Positions 35,911 to 50,900 are shown, counted from the stretch's first letter. The stretch is 64,000 nucleotides of DNA from Coturnix japonica (GCF_001577835.2 NC_029519.1:39669977-39733976), one strand, 5' to 3'. Notes: generated by a model not told the origin, from the letters alone. A program made the numbers and translations.

Positions 35911-38900
35911 TCCGGGGCGGATAGGGCTCTATTTTGGGCACGGTGTCGGTATTTCTGGAAGAACGCTTGCTGTGCTCTCCTGCAGGGAATTGCTTCTTTC
36001 CAGCTCATATCCCAGCGGTTGCACGCATCGGGTCAGCGTTAGGGATGTTTTCGTTGGGAAATAAAGCGTGACCAGGCTTGGGAAGGTCCTGTTTTGACAG
36101 CTCCTTTTTTCAGGCTTGTCATGTAGATGGGGATCTAAGTTAGCAGCTGGCGCCGTTGTGTGATGCCCCGCAGTGCAACCGAGAAGGATGCAGAACGTGA
36201 ACCGTGCATGTAGTGGGGTGGAGGGCACAGTGACGGTGCTGGCTGCTGTCCCACCGCTCAGGGGCTACACGGGGACGTTTTCAATAGGGGTATGTTGATT
36301 GCATTGCCTGGACTGGCTTGCTGCACTGCAATCTTCCTCTGCACCTGATGCCTTACTATTCGCTGTATTTCTGGAGTCCTGTCTCTGTTCAAGGAGTTAA
36401 ATGAGATTTTAAGCCTGAGAAGCATTGGCACAGAACCCCAGAACTGTTATGATTGGAAAAGGCTTTTAAATCCAACCATCAGCCCATCCCCACCATGCCC
36501 ACTAGCCATATCCCTCAGCATCATGTCTCTGCGGTGTTTGAATGCCCCCCCAGGACTGTGACCCCACCACCTTCCTGGACAGCCTGTGTCAATCCACCAC
36601 TACTCTTTCTAAGAGTAAAATTTTTTCTGATGTCCAAACTGACATTCTCCCCATATGCTGGGGAATTGCCTTTTTCCTTGCTTAGCTGTGCGCTTAAACA
36701 TATACAGATGTGAACTAGTTGTTAATTGCAAGTTATTGCCCGTAGTTTCTTACAGTAGAGACAATATAGAGTGCAAAACTTTTTTCTTTGGTCTGCATGT
36801 TCTGAAAGCGCAGCCTTGTTTTCCCCCAAAGAATATGGCATAGACAGGAAGGAAACCAAATGCAGACTTGTACAGGTGGGAAGTCATTCCGGTCTTAAAC
36901 TGAACCAGGAGGTTTTATTGCTTTTACAAGCTACCTTCCAACAGAATCACAGAATGACCTGGGTTGGAAGGGACCTCAAAGATCATGAAGTTCCAACCCC
37001 CCTGCCTGGCAGGGCCACCAAACTTTCACATGTACTAGATCAGGTTGCCCAGGGCCCCATCCAACCTCGCCTTGTACAACATGTTTGTACAACTTCTTAT
37101 CTTTTTTCTCCCAGAGTGATTTTTATTAAGAGCTGAAAACACATTTCTGGTAGACAAAACACAGTGCACATTTCCACACAGTCTGAATTTGTGCATTTGT
37201 CTTAGAACTCTAGATGAAATCCTGAACCTGCTGGAAATTAATAATAATGATAAGAAATAATAAATACTGCTGCCTTCCTAGAAAGCAGAGGCAAAGTGCC
37301 AGCACAGGTACTTCCCTTATTTGATGTTTCAGGCAAAGTTCAAGTAACAGATATCAAAGTAATTGAGGACAAGCTGTAAAAATAAATGTAATTGCCAGAA
37401 TTAATTGCTTTAATTGCTTATTGGAGTCTTTCTTAAGAATAGTATGTTAGTTTGCTGTCATGACAATCAGACAAGATAATTTATTATCAATACAACTAAT
37501 CTTGGGGCATCTCTTGGTGGTACTCATTTGATGCAGCTATTTGAGTGCTGGTAGAGATCTGGGTTTGTGTAATTGAAATACATATGGTTAATGATAAACA
37601 CAAGGTGGTACTGGTGGTCTTTTCTGTTGCATTTGACCAAATAGCAGAGTTGTAGTACGTGAACTTCTGTGTCTGTGTACAAGAACATAATCTTTGTATT
37701 CTAAGTAATGTAATATTTATTGTATGCAGGAAGCTGTGTGAGTATTTTTCAAGTACTATTGGAATTACTGTCAAATTCATGCATCAGAGCATATGCAGGT
37801 GTTTAATGCAGTAGGTGATGTGCTCAGAAGTGCCATGGTTATGGACTGTCCTGATGTGACAGGACATGATGTGACTATATGTGTACTTTTGTCTTTTTAG
37901 TGATGAAGCAGCCGTTATCTCAGGGACAAAGCTTGCTAAGCAAGTCTTGAAGGAAGTTCAAAGAGATGTGGAATCGTGGATATCCTGTGGGAACAAGAGA
38001 CCTCATCTCACTGTCATATTAGTAGGAGACAACCCAGCTAGTCATATCTATGTCAGAAATAAGGTAAAAGCAGCTGCAGCTGTAGGTATGTACTAGGTAA
38101 TATAAGTGTTCCTTTGGTGAGAACAGGATGCTGTTCTTTAAAAAAGTTCTAGAAGTGGGAAAAAGAACCCCTTTATCTCATGTTACACATTTTTCTTCTT
38201 CACCTTCCCTGATTTACCTAAGGTGAAAAAGTTGCAGTGATATGCAAAAGGAAGTAATTCTTATGTCATGTGCAATGTAAGCATAAATTTAATGGTGCAC
38301 CTTGAAATGTTATTGGGAGGTAGTTTGCATTATTACTTTTAGAAACTGCAAACGAGAGGTGAGCACTGGAGAATAACATTTTTTTTTCATAACATCATTA
38401 ATAATATTTACCTTCATCTGTATGGGGTACATCTCATGGAATTTCTGGCTTGTTGGATGCTATAGATCTGCAGTAAAGCCAGGCAGTCTCATCTAAAACC
38501 AAGATTTCACAGTTGTATATGTGAAGGGCAGAATTTCAGATGTAAATCAAATAGTAAACCTGAGGGACTGATTGGAATATGACTCAATCACCTCAGAATG
38601 GAAGAGCACCACAGCTTAAGCAGAAAGCTATTTTGTTGCTTTTGGTGGAGCTGCAATTTTGTCCTGTGACTTGAAAAATCTGTTGTAAGTTTGGTCCTGC
38701 AGATGGTACCAGCGTTCCTAGCAGAGCTAGGTCCGTTTGGCTTTACTCATAATTCTTAAGAGCATAGTTATAGACAAATTATTGTATGCATTGATTTCCA
38801 AATATTTTTTGTCTTTGTTTTAATTTTGAAGCTGCTGTGTCAAATTACTGACTTTGTTGTGAGTTTGCATTTGATAACTGGTAATAAAGCATTAAAGACC

Positions 38901-41900
38901 AGAGAGTCTTATTCGAGATGGTTGTTGAACATTGAATAGATTTTTGTACAGTGTGAGTAAACTGTCTCTTAATTTCCTGATATGAATAAGTGTCTTTCTT
39001 TTTTCTGTCAGGAATTTCTAGTGAGGTCATACTGAGGCCTAAATATATTTCTCAGGAAGAACTCTTGGATATGACTTTAAAACTCAACAAGGACTCAGCA
39101 GTTAGTGGTGTATTAGTTCAGCTGCCTCTCCCAGGTAGGTGTTATCTCTTATTTCACTCCCTACATGCGGTTTATGTAAGAGGAAAATGTTTGACAACTT
39201 CCGTTGTTGCAAGTGTATCATGGTGACATCAAAGGCTCCAGAAAGAGGGCAAATATATAATGATAAGGAGATGCCTTTTTCTGTTGTTGTATAAACAGCA
39301 AGTCAATATAACTTTTCTGATTTTATTTTTTCCTACCATGCTGCAGTGCTTTGTCTTGAATACCAAAGCCTTTGCCATGTGTTCATCCCCTGCATTGTAC
39401 CAAGATACATTGCTTAGCTGGTAGCGCTAGTCTTTCTCAGAGTGGCTCTTGCTTGTGCCCTGTATGTTTGTTTGCCTGTTGCGTGCTTTTGCCAGTATTT
39501 GTGATGAACATTGTGATAAAGACCTGAAAGACTTTAACATGCTCCTGATGATTGTTTTCCCGCTCCTGTTCTGTACTATAATTTCACTCTAGTGAATCAG
39601 TTAGCAGCATCTGGCAGTATGGTCAGTGCTAGGATTTGCAACTCTTCATATCCATCTCTAACTTCATTAAACCAGCATATGCTTTCTCACAGGGATTTGC
39701 CTAAGCTAGGAAAGTCATTGTAATAGTCTTGGTGGCATGTTGAGTTTCCCCCTTTTTTATGTCCAAATGTTGTCTTTTATCACATATTTAGACCATGGGC
39801 TCTGAAGGGCACGAACTGTCCTTTTTTTTGAGTACATAGAGGAACTGAAGGATGTGCTTTGTTCACATTTCTAATAACAACCAGTGTTCATTACCAGTAA
39901 GTTCTGTCATTTGTATTTCATGAGAGAACTTATGGTTGTGGATGTTTGCCTCCTGCTGCAGTGAGTTGGCCATTAGGTGGAAGTAGAACACAAAGAAGGA
40001 GAAGGAAATCCTGGACACAAAGTTGGGAACAACCTGAAAAGGTGGTCTGGTGTGGGAAACATCTCTCCCTGCAATAACAGATTAGGACAAACAGGTGGTT
40101 TAACAAATTGTCCTCGATATTAATCACTTATACAAAAGGTTAAGCGCTGACAGCCTAGGTAGGAAGTCTTCCTCTCTGTGTGTAGTATGGTTCACAGGCT
40201 CTCCATTTGGATTTCCTGAATCAAATGGTTGGGTTCGTGCTTAATAGTTCTGTAATGGACTTGAGCCTTGCAAGTTGGTCATTTTTAAGCTTGTTGAACA
40301 TTTAACAAGGCAGGATCAGAACATAACTCTAGTTGTGTGTCAGTTTAAATATCTGTTGCTGTTATGTTTGAATGTTTTAAATTCTCAGCTGGCTGAGCTT
40401 CCCTACAAACAATGGCATGTCTGTCACCATAACCACGTTAAGAATAAATAGGCTTTCTTCAGCCTGTGAAACTTGTTGTTTTGGGGCTGGCTGCTGTCTA
40501 CCTTACTAAAACCTTAGGGACATTTGATCAATAGTACAATGTTTTCAGCTTTACATTGTTTGTATAGATATCTAGTAAAGGAAAATATCCAAGCCGTCAT
40601 GAACTGAAAACCTTCTACAATTGATGCTGGATGTAACTTTGATTGCTGAATTACTATTGCTGCTAAAACACTGTGTTCCCTCCAAGCAACTTGAGTGAGA
40701 AATGGGCAGAAAAGTGATGTAACTCCTTTTCCAAAGTCCTTTTGGCTTGTCCTGTGTCAGAAGGATGCAAAGCCCAGAAGTTGTGAAAACCTAATCAGCA
40801 GTGGCTGCTCATCCCACAGTTGGGGTTGTTGTATGGAGTATTGGATATTTATTTATTTTTTCACAAGAAGCCACACACAGGTGTGGCTTTTGATCAACAC
40901 TGGGATAAAAATAGAAGCAGAGGATGGCTTTGTTCCTTCAGTCCTGTGAGCTGCAGCAACTTAACTTTGAGGATTACCATCTTTGCCTGAGGAAAACTTC
41001 CTTTCTGTGCCCCTTTGGAGCACTGTACTTCTGATGTGGTAATGGCTTCTTGGAGACTTCGCTCTATCTTTTAAATTGCCTGGAAGATAGGAAGATGTGT
41101 TCGAAGTTTATTTGAGATAAAATGTGAAAAGCTTGACATTTTCTTAATTGTAAGCAGCAATAAAATGTGGGATAAATTAGGATAAACATCATATCCTTCT
41201 GTGCTTCAGAACAGTTTATTCTTTGTTCCCTGTCTATACTTCTCAGAATCTTTTTTTGTTCCATGTTTTTGTTTTCATCAATCTTCTCTTTTGAGAACCA
41301 GACTTCATTTCTAGTGCGTATTGTGTAAATAAGAGCATGTTGGAGTAGCTAGGCAAGTGATGGCCAGTGTCATCGTGCAAGCTTGGTTAACAAGAGCTTC
41401 TTCGAAAATAATGTTTCCTGTTTTTATTGTGTTGGCTAATGATATCACAGGCAGATAATGGTGGTATGACAGTAGAGATTGAACCTTCCTCAATGCATAG
41501 ATTCATCAAGCTCTTACCCAGAATGGACATTCTGTCATTATATAAAAGAATTAAATAATAATTCTGAGATGGTACTGAACCTTGAGTGTAATTCTGGTAA
41601 AGGTTTGGGAAGTTATTAGACAATGAAGCAGTAGACTAAAATTGACTGAAGTATCACGAGATAAATATATCTGTCAAATAGAATTGCCTTTGTAGGTCAA
41701 TATGGGGACATGGTTTACAGCATTATTCCTCTGGAGCGTCCAAATCTGTTCAGGCCTTAAACTTGATTTTGTAACTTTTCAGAGGTGAAACTTGCTAATT
41801 CATATCTTTTTTATTTTCGGGTATCACTATTTCAGCCACATTTGATGTTTTGAGTTCAACAGTTTCAAACAATTATTTGTGTTGTCCGTTTTGTTTAGTA

Positions 41901-44900
41901 GGACATAGCTAGATCCTGCTGATTAACAGATTCTTAAAACCACTTGTGTTGTAAAATGGAAGCCAAAAGCAAGACTGAAAGAAAAAAAACAAATGAGTTT
42001 ATGATTTCATTATATTTGATTAAAACTTAGGACATAGATCCTTCGTGCTGTTTGGTATGGGTAATATGTGCTAAAAGAAAATTTTTCCTATGACTTTTTT
42101 AATCATTTTTGAGCCAAGTAAGTGATGATAACTCTTGCAGAACATACAAGAGAGCTCTTGCTTGAACTTTTATAGTTATTGTTATTGTCATCGTTCACAA
42201 CTTAGTGTCAGCATCTAATTTGGACCAGATCTGTAGCATTAGCAGCGTTATAAATGAGATCATTTAGTTTTCAGTAGACTTTAAAGGTTGAGGTTGCAAC
42301 TACTGTCTTTGAGGGGAGATGGTTACTCTAGCTAGATGGAACTCGTGTGTTTCTCTGTGTAGTGATTCAGATAGGAGTGATGACCTTTGACAACTGAAAG
42401 AAGTGTAATTGAAAAGCAATGTTTCCCAGACCATATAGATGAGCGGACAGTTTGTAATGCTATCGCACCTGAAAAGGATGTGGATGGATTTCATATCATT
42501 AATGTTGGACGTCTGTGTCTCGATCAGCCTTCTATAATACCTGCCACTGCTGCTGCTGTCTGGGAAATCATAAAGCGAACAGGTAAGAAATTCCTCTGCA
42601 TTTAATTTTATTCTTTTGTTATTTCTTAAAACACAGAAGGAATGAAGGATGCCATCGGTTATGGGTTAAAAGTTTTGGGCTGTCTTAATGTGTTGAAGAA
42701 CCAATATTGAGAGGATCAGTCTAAATAATAAGGAGATGCCAAAGAGGATGGGATATTTTGCCAGTATTATTATATTATATTATATTATATTAACTAAATG
42801 TAGATGGTATTTTGTATCAAAGACTTTGAGCATTTTGAATGGTAACTTATTTTGTTCTGTTTAGTTTTGCAAGGAGTTTTAAGGAATTGTGCTCACTTCC
42901 TGTTTAATTATCAAATGCAATGTGTAAGTCCCTGTAGGGTAAAGGGAAAAATGCAGAACAGAAATGCAGAACATTCTGTTGGTTACTAGAAAGGGAAAAG
43001 ATGCATTAAATAGATGCCATTTTCTAAGTACAGTATGCTCCTACCAGTGCACAAGAGAGCTTTCATTTCACTTTGTGGTCAGAAAAGAGAATTTCTGAGT
43101 CTACAAAGGATGATTCAGAAAAACTCAATTACTTGTCTATTTTGTTTTTCTGCTGTGAAAGCTGAATGTTATTTTGTGGGTTCATACTTAAAATTCAGCC
43201 TTGTGGGTTTCCAAGTCACACTGATGTCAGCAGACCACAATAACAAATAATTGCTATTATTCTGGCATTGAGAGGAAGGGTTTTGGTATCTCAAAATAGC
43301 AGAATAAGATGTTGTGTTCTGTTTTGGTTTCTTACAAGGAATACAAACATTTGGGAAAAATATTGTTGTAGCTGGAAGATCTAAGAATGTTGGAATGCCT
43401 ATTTCAATGCTTCTGCATACTGATGGAGAGCATGAAAGGCCTGGGGGTAAGTCTGTGAGTGTTGTCATGTTAGTCTTAGTGTTTCCATTTTAACAATTGA
43501 TGAAATAGTTAGAATAAAGCTCACCAGAGCATTTGGATAAAGAGAAAGCCTTTCACTTGTATGATATTAACAACTGGAGCAAGGAGATTAATAACTAATG
43601 CATTTCCTGATGATTTCTCAGCAGAAAAGGTCAGTTTCTGGGCTGGGCTTTTTCTGATATGATGTCATTATTTCATCCTACTTTTGAAACAACTTCTGTA
43701 TAAATTTAAAGATCTTTTCCAGCCTGATTGATTCTATGACTGGGAGCTTGCACAGTCTCATTCAGTGGATGGTGTCCCTGCATATGGGAAGGACTTTGGA
43801 ACTAGATAATCTTTAAAGATTCCTTGGATCCCAAACCATTCAGTGGTTCTAAATATTGTTAGCATTGAACTGTGAGGGCAGTTCCTGCAGTGCAGTTTAT
43901 ACCCCCTGGATGCTGGATGCCGCAGTGAAATATTTTTGAGTAATTTTAATTGCAGAACTGTGAATGTGCTGCTGTAACTGTGTTACAAATAAAATGTAAA
44001 TACAATACTGTCACTTTACAGCTTCATTTTGATGTCAGAAACTGCCACAGTGGTGTGTGCAAATGAGGTAAATGCTGATGTTTAATCCTAGATGTATTTA
44101 ATAGGAGTGGAGTGAAATCCATTATTAATACAGTGAAATACTGGAAGCCTCTTACTACTCACAGAGTTAGTTTGTCCATTCAGCCTCTGTGGGAAAGCTA
44201 CTGTTTGAAACTTGTCTCGGTGTTGGAATTGTAATGACCATCAGCACATAAGTTTGGTCTCATCCCCATTCCTCTGTCAGTGAGATTTTTGCCATTTACT
44301 GCAGATCCTGGGCTCCATAAAGCACTGGCAGTGCATTTCAGTGACTTTTCTTGCCATAACTGCTATTTTAACTTCCATCTTGTGATTTAGTTGGATCTGA
44401 GGCTCAGCTCCATTGTCAGATACCAGGACTGAGGCTGTTCTTTGTGGTAATGTGACTTTGATGTTGAAAGCAAATCCAGGGGTCTGCTAGGCTATGAGTG
44501 ATCATTGTTCTGTTTCACAATAATATGCCTGGGTTCTGATTTCTGAAATAATGCACGTCTTATTTAGTGGAGTAGGCATTAGGGCTGTACATGTTGGGTA
44601 TCCTATGCAAGAACATAAAAACATTCAGATATTCCCATACCCATTCAGGGATCCAGATGTAAAAAGAGTTATCCCATTCTTGTTATCTAACAATGTTATC
44701 TTTGCTTATTCTGAAGAAGTTGACTTGTTTATACAGCTGTCTTTCTTGTTTTCCAACCTGCAAGGTGGTAGTATATGGGATATGGCAGCTGATAATGAGA
44801 AACCAAAGGAATATTTGCTGTTCTTTCACAAAGGCCAAACGATGAGTGTATGTTTGTTGTGAATGTGATAATGCATCTTTTCGAAGTTGGGGACTCGTCT

Positions 44901-47900
44901 TTTGTTTGTGACCTGTGTATTGGGTTCCTCTGCAGATCTGCTTAGTCTTTTCCATATAGCTCTCTCTTCTCTTGGCTTCTACTCTGAGCAGAAGCCTGGT
45001 TTGTTACCCAGCAAAGACAGCTTTCCTCTGCTTGCACATTTAAAATGTTTTAGCCCTGTTAATAGAGATGAAGAAGAAACTTTTTCCTTGTTCCTCTTTT
45101 AATATTTTTTTCATGGGGATGATGACCAGACAATACATTTCAAGTGCTGAAAAAGATATTTCCTATCAGTCAGAATGGGATATTATTGGCAGCTGGGACT
45201 GATGTTGTGAAGTAACTTCTATTGTATGATGAGGTGAGGTATGTGGGTATGTTTTTGGATAGGTTTTGAGTTTTTTGGAGATGATAAGCAAAGATGAAAA
45301 GCTGTGATCTGTCTTCATCTGTGATGTTTTGTATGTAGCAATTGCAACGTCCTGCAGGTGGCAATACCTGATTAGGTACAAAAAGGTTCCTTACTAAACA
45401 GTGTATTGTCCACAGACAGATCAAGACACTATTTTTATTTTATAAACTAGTGCCTTAATATAGCAATATGGTGCTAGGCCTTATTTGCTAATAACCTCTT
45501 AATTTCTATCATTGTCAGTAGCATTGTCAGAGTTGCCAAGTTACTTATTCTTTGTTCTGGCATGGTCACAACTAAATGGAAAGCCCACTCTTTCTGAGGT
45601 GAACTGCTATTTCGAGGGTAGGGACCATCCTTCTATTTTCAGCCTCTCCTTAATAGTGATGAGAGCAGTTCTTTGGCTTCAGGAGCTGACCACAGACGCA
45701 TTTATCCTTAAGCTTTGGAGAGGAAAATAGTACTGATTGTGCTGCTTAGAAGCTGTGAATATTCATAGCTTTGGAATTTCCACATTGTTTTCTCTCTTTC
45801 ATGGTCTAAGAGGTCAAAAGAACCTCATAATGTATGGTTTTTATAGCAAGGGTTGTAGTTTGAGGCAGGACATCTTTCTTATCTTTTGCTTAAAGTGAGT
45901 AACAGAAGATTTCTCCTTTTTATTCCATCCTTATTCCATTTCTTTGTCCTGCTCCCCTTGAGTTTTGTTGTTTTATTTTTATTTTGTATTATTAGTAGCA
46001 ACTTTGGGGATCAATAGGTGATATTAAAGAAAAGAGGAGGAGGGAAGAAGGAAACTAGACATGCAGGCTTTATGTACTGCTTGGGATGTTTCTGCCACAA
46101 GAGTATGCCAAGTTAGTTTGAAGGCAGTTGTTTATTCCAAGCTTTAGATGGACTTAATTGCATGGGAAGTTATAGAAAATTGGTGAAAGACTTCTGACTT
46201 CTAGGAATTCCACTTATGTCAAGAAATTGCTTATGCACATATGTGCTTCTCTGTTGACATTAACTGCAAATGTCTTCATCTGCCTCTCCATGAGTGCAGA
46301 GACTGGAGAAAAAATGGTGATAACAGAAGAAGAGTGATGAGAGATAAGGGAAAAGAGCAGTGAATTCAGAGTGCAGACAGATTGAAGATGAGATTCTTGA
46401 GGAAGAGAGTTAATGAGATAAGAGGCACAGATTAGACAGTCGGACACATTCCAGAGGAAGCATCTGTGGTGGTAATGTCTTAGATGGCAAAAATCTTTAT
46501 TTAATGGTTAATAATATGGCTTATGAGTCCTTGATGGATGGAATGTGAAGATGAACACAAAAGCATAGAGTAGAACAAATAGTTGATGGAGAATCAGAAT
46601 CTGGAAACAATTTCCTTCAATAGCTTTTATCTTTGCATTTTTTGAGCAAACTCAGAGAGAGTGCCACCCTTGCTGCTGGTCTCTATATGATATCTTAGTC
46701 CCTAAGCCAATGACGTTTTATTTCGTGTATAGTGGTCTTTCCTCAGCATCTCAATTGATCTGCACGAGGCTTTTCATGTCTTGCTGGCAGGGTTTATTTG
46801 TAGCTTCTTGCCAAGCAATGTGGATGCATGCAGGAGCAGGCCCCAGAGCTTTTGAGTTTACCCAAAAGGATGTGGTCTTATACCTGTGATAACTTCAAAC
46901 ACTTCCTGCTCTGGTATAAAGTACAGGTTCAGCAGTTTTTGCTTTATCAGGAGATAGAAGAGCTGGTTGGGCATCTGTGAAATCCCAGTACCTTTTTCAT
47001 TTTTTTCCATTCCTGGTGTTGCATTTGACCTAAATAAAATGATTACTCAGAATGTTTTGAGCGTGTGGGGAAATAAAACATTAGATGTATTTTCCTGAAG
47101 TGGTAACAATGATAAACATTCTCAGCCAACTGAAATTGTACAGGTCATATAAATATTGACGCTGCTTTTGATTGTGTTACGCATGTGGGTTCAAGAACAT
47201 TTCTTCTCTATGAAATCTGTTGATGTTCCAGTCAACAGAAAGATTTGGCTGTCTGACCATCGTGTGCAATTGTTGTTTAGATGGGAGAGTTGATTGATTA
47301 GCTATTCAACATGAGTCAGCAATGTGCGGTTGCAGCCCAGAAGGCCAACCATATCCTGGGTTGCACCAAGAGAAGCGTGACCAGCAGTGCAAGGGAGCTG
47401 ATTATGCCTTCTACTCTGCTTTCATGAGATCCCACCTGAAGTACTGTGTCCAGTTCTGGGGCCCCCAACATAAGAAGAACATGGAGCTGTTGGAGGAGGT
47501 CCAGAAGAGGGCCACAGATATGATCAGAGGGCTGGAGCACCTCCCTTTTGAGTACAGGTTGAGAGAGCTGGGGCTTTTTAGGCTGGAGAAGTGAAGGCTC
47601 TGGGGTTTTTTTCTCTTCCTTCCCATAACCATTCTGTGATTCTATGATTCTGTGAAAGACTCTTGGCCCCAGAGTCTCACTGCTGTCGTAGATCCTAACC
47701 TCAGAGTTCAGGCCAAGGAGAGCCCTAGTTGTCTTCTCTTGTTGACCAGATTATCAGCCATGCTCATTCTTGCAAGGGGGAGTATCAGTAAGAAATAATG
47801 TCAGTCCACAGTATATGTATTAATTAATCCTATGCCAATTTCTAAAGTAAGTGCTTTTTCATATGTGTAAAATGCAAATGTTGTGAGCATTCTGCCTATG

Positions 47901-50900
47901 CTGAAACAAGTGATGCAGCACTAGATAAACCTGGTGGTCATTTTCACTGTCCTTTGTGTACCAAAATGAGTCACTTTGTACTTGAAAGTAATTGCAATAT
48001 AGACCTTCTCTATCTATTAATTATCAATCTTTATGTTTCAGGAGATGCAACAGTGACCATTGCACATAGGCACACACCAAAGGAACAGCTCAAGATCCAT
48101 ACTCAACTTGCTGACATTGTCATTGTAGCTGCAGGTAATGTGGTTAATGCAACCAATCAATGTTTAAAACCCTAAAAGAAAAGCTTGGAGTCAGTTAGTG
48201 GCACTACTTGCTATTATCATGTGTTTTACCAAATAAGTGGTGCTTGTGCTTGCCAAGGGTGTCATAGTGTGCAGGATTTCTTCTAAGATGGACAGATGAT
48301 CTGGCACTTGGTTCCCGTCCTTCATATTTGTAGACTCATAAACTGTTTCTCATCACGTGTGACACCTTTCCCTTAGGGAGACTTCAGAGTGAACTCCGGA
48401 TTGGGAACCAGTTGGTGTGTAGTTTATACAGGTATAATTATGTAAATTAAGACAGTCTCTGTACTGTGCAAAAACCATGAGTCATCTAATTTTTGGCAGA
48501 AGGTTTTCTTTAAATCAGCTGGAGGTGCCATTCATAAAAAACAATGGTATCTTTCTCTTACTGTTAGAATTAAGGGCAAACGTAGCAAATTAAATGGTAA
48601 TTTTAGTAACACGTATGTGTTATTCATGGCTGATTTTTTTTGTTTGTTTACTATTATCATGTCAAGAGGAAGAGAATGGTAAGTGCCAAAAGGAGGGGCT
48701 CTGAAAGATCTGTGAAATACTTTGGATTTTCTAGGATAAAGAAATAAGCAGTGCTACTTCTGAGTGAGCAATCTTTGGTTTTACTTTACTGATATCTATT
48801 AATGGAAATAAAAATTTAACTTAAAAACAAAGCAGCCTTTGGAAAAATTCTGTGTCCTGTGCAACTCTTGTACCGCTTTGGAGGACCACAAATAAGGATA
48901 AATATGATCATATTTACTCTTTTCTGCTCCTTACCTCCCTCCTCACCACCAACAAAACATAATCTTGGGAAGTTATTTTCCAGATGAAGACAGATAGGCA
49001 CATGTCTGGATCTCCTTGCTTCCTGTTGAAGCAAGATGTCCATTCCTTCAGGGCTTCATTGCATTGTCATCTGTTTCTTGTGCCAGGTTGGGAATAAGAA
49101 ATGGCTTAGTTCTCCCACATGTGATTAGCCAACTGTGGGTCAGACCAGAATTCACATGCTGTGAATGAAAAATAATATGTGCACTAATTGAAAGTAAACC
49201 AGTAATATCAACATTCACTGCTGCTGAATTAATCACAGTTCAAGGTTTTTTACATGCTGAATAGTTTGTTGTCAGTTATGCTTGTAGTTAAACACTTCAG
49301 TAGCAATTTAGCAGTGTTCATTCTTCACATTCATTCATTCTCCCAGCGTCTTTTGTAAGAGGAGCATGATACAATAGTTATTACACAATGTGAGATAGGC
49401 TTGAAGTGATGCACAATCCAGCTCTGGTATTTTCTCAAACAGAATGCAGCCCTGCCCACTGCCACTCTATCTCTTCTCAAAAGAAGAGAGACAGAAAATA
49501 CGATGGAAAAGCCCCTCACTACCAAAACCTTGCTACATAAACTACATACCTTGCTCTGTGCACTGTATGTAATAGCACAATTCCTATTATCTGCCTATGA
49601 GGAATTCCTATTCACTTTCATCCATGGCTGTCAAATAAGTCAAATCATGTGTTTGTGTTTTTACTCCGGACTTTGAGAATGCCTGTCTGTAGAAGTTGTC
49701 TCTAGTTTATTTCCATCCTTGAGACATGGCTATGTGGCTTTTCTTCTTTATAGCTATTGTGGCAATTCCTTCCTTCCCTCTCGTTCCCTCGCAACTTGTT
49801 GCATCATAAAGCCATCTCTCCATAAATGAGTGTTTCTGCTTTCAGCCAGAGATGCCACACAGTTTTGCTTTTTTGGCTAAGGTATAATGTTTCCTTCTCT
49901 TGCCATCCCTCATGGCATGACCTGTGGCCCTTCTGTATGGAAACCGCTAAATTCCTGGACTGTTTGATTCAGCCCGTGGCTGGTTTGCTTTCTCGGTATT
50001 TTACTGTTTTACAGTCCTTGTACCTAAAGTGGGATTATGTAGGACTTATACTTCACTGTTTTCTACAAAACTAGAAAGGAAAAAAATTCCCACATATTTC
50101 AGTCTCTGCATTTTAGGAATTGCTGTTCCAACGCTTATCTTTCCCTGCTTGGTATGCAAAGCAGGCTTAAGTAAATGGATCTGTTCATTTGCTTTGGGGG
50201 TTAGTTTATTTGTTGCTCTTAAATATTTGGCCTGTTATCAAGCCATTTTACAAAGGGTGTAACTGTGCAACTTCCGTTAATATGCTCCCATTCCTATCGT
50301 GCACAGATCGTTAACCCCATCAGACAGAGGCATTATCCAGTTAGCAGTCGGCCTGCAATTGATTGCACAAGAGTGTGATGAAGGAGATGTAGCCAGATCT
50401 TATCATCAGAATAGGAATAAATAAATAAATAAATGAGGTTGTGGTTTGCTCAACATTAAAATCAGAGTTTCAAGGAGTTTCATAGCTGTGTGCTATGGGG
50501 GAGTGAGAAATGGAGAGCAAAAAAAATGCTCCTGTATTGCCTGGATTCAAATGACAAGCTGGCCAAGGTCCAGCTCTTCAAGCAGAGTCAGAGCACTCAT
50601 ATGCTAGTGCTTGCCTCCAGTAACACTGGCCTCAAAACATACAGTTTTGCTTTCTTTTCCTTTTCTTTATTTTTTTAATGTGTTTTTGGTTTTTTGCACC
50701 TCAGAGAAGGCTCCCTCGTGGGAAGGGTGGAAGGGCAAGCTCAGAATCCCCCTTTGGAGATGCTCTGTTACTGTGGCAGACATTCACAGAACACAGAGCT
50801 TGCTGCTTGCCCAAGAAGCAAGGCAAAAATTGGGTTTGTTTCCAAGTTCAAATCTCCTGTCGTTCAGAGCTGGAGGCTGCATAGAAGAAAATAAATTTAG

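Larger units (their letters stand above)
35824..37900 (+). other. MTHFD2L intron 1
   Basis: 2,077 bp, with donor GTACGG and acceptor CTTTTGTCTTTTTAG. It holds two reverse-strand CR1 fragments (about 36,430-36,655 and 36,943-37,085) and, at its 3' end, the second copy of the promoter-edge duplication. The first 90 bases still belong to the CpG island. Confidence 0.9.
43447..48041 (+). other. MTHFD2L intron 5
   Basis: 4,595 bp. It holds two sense CR1 3'-end remnants near 43,708-43,852 and a longer sense CR1 copy at 47,309-47,660. The rest is unique-looking sequence without a supported exon. The acceptor is ATCTTTATGTTTCAG. Confidence 0.85.

Noticed and set aside
35565-36008. Long Arg/Ala/Gly-rich reverse-strand frames over the CpG island, which might suggest a divergent gene
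   Set aside because: Several frames on both strands are open at the same place, as expected from GC-rich sequence poor in stop codons; a divergent transcript is possible but not supported as coding.
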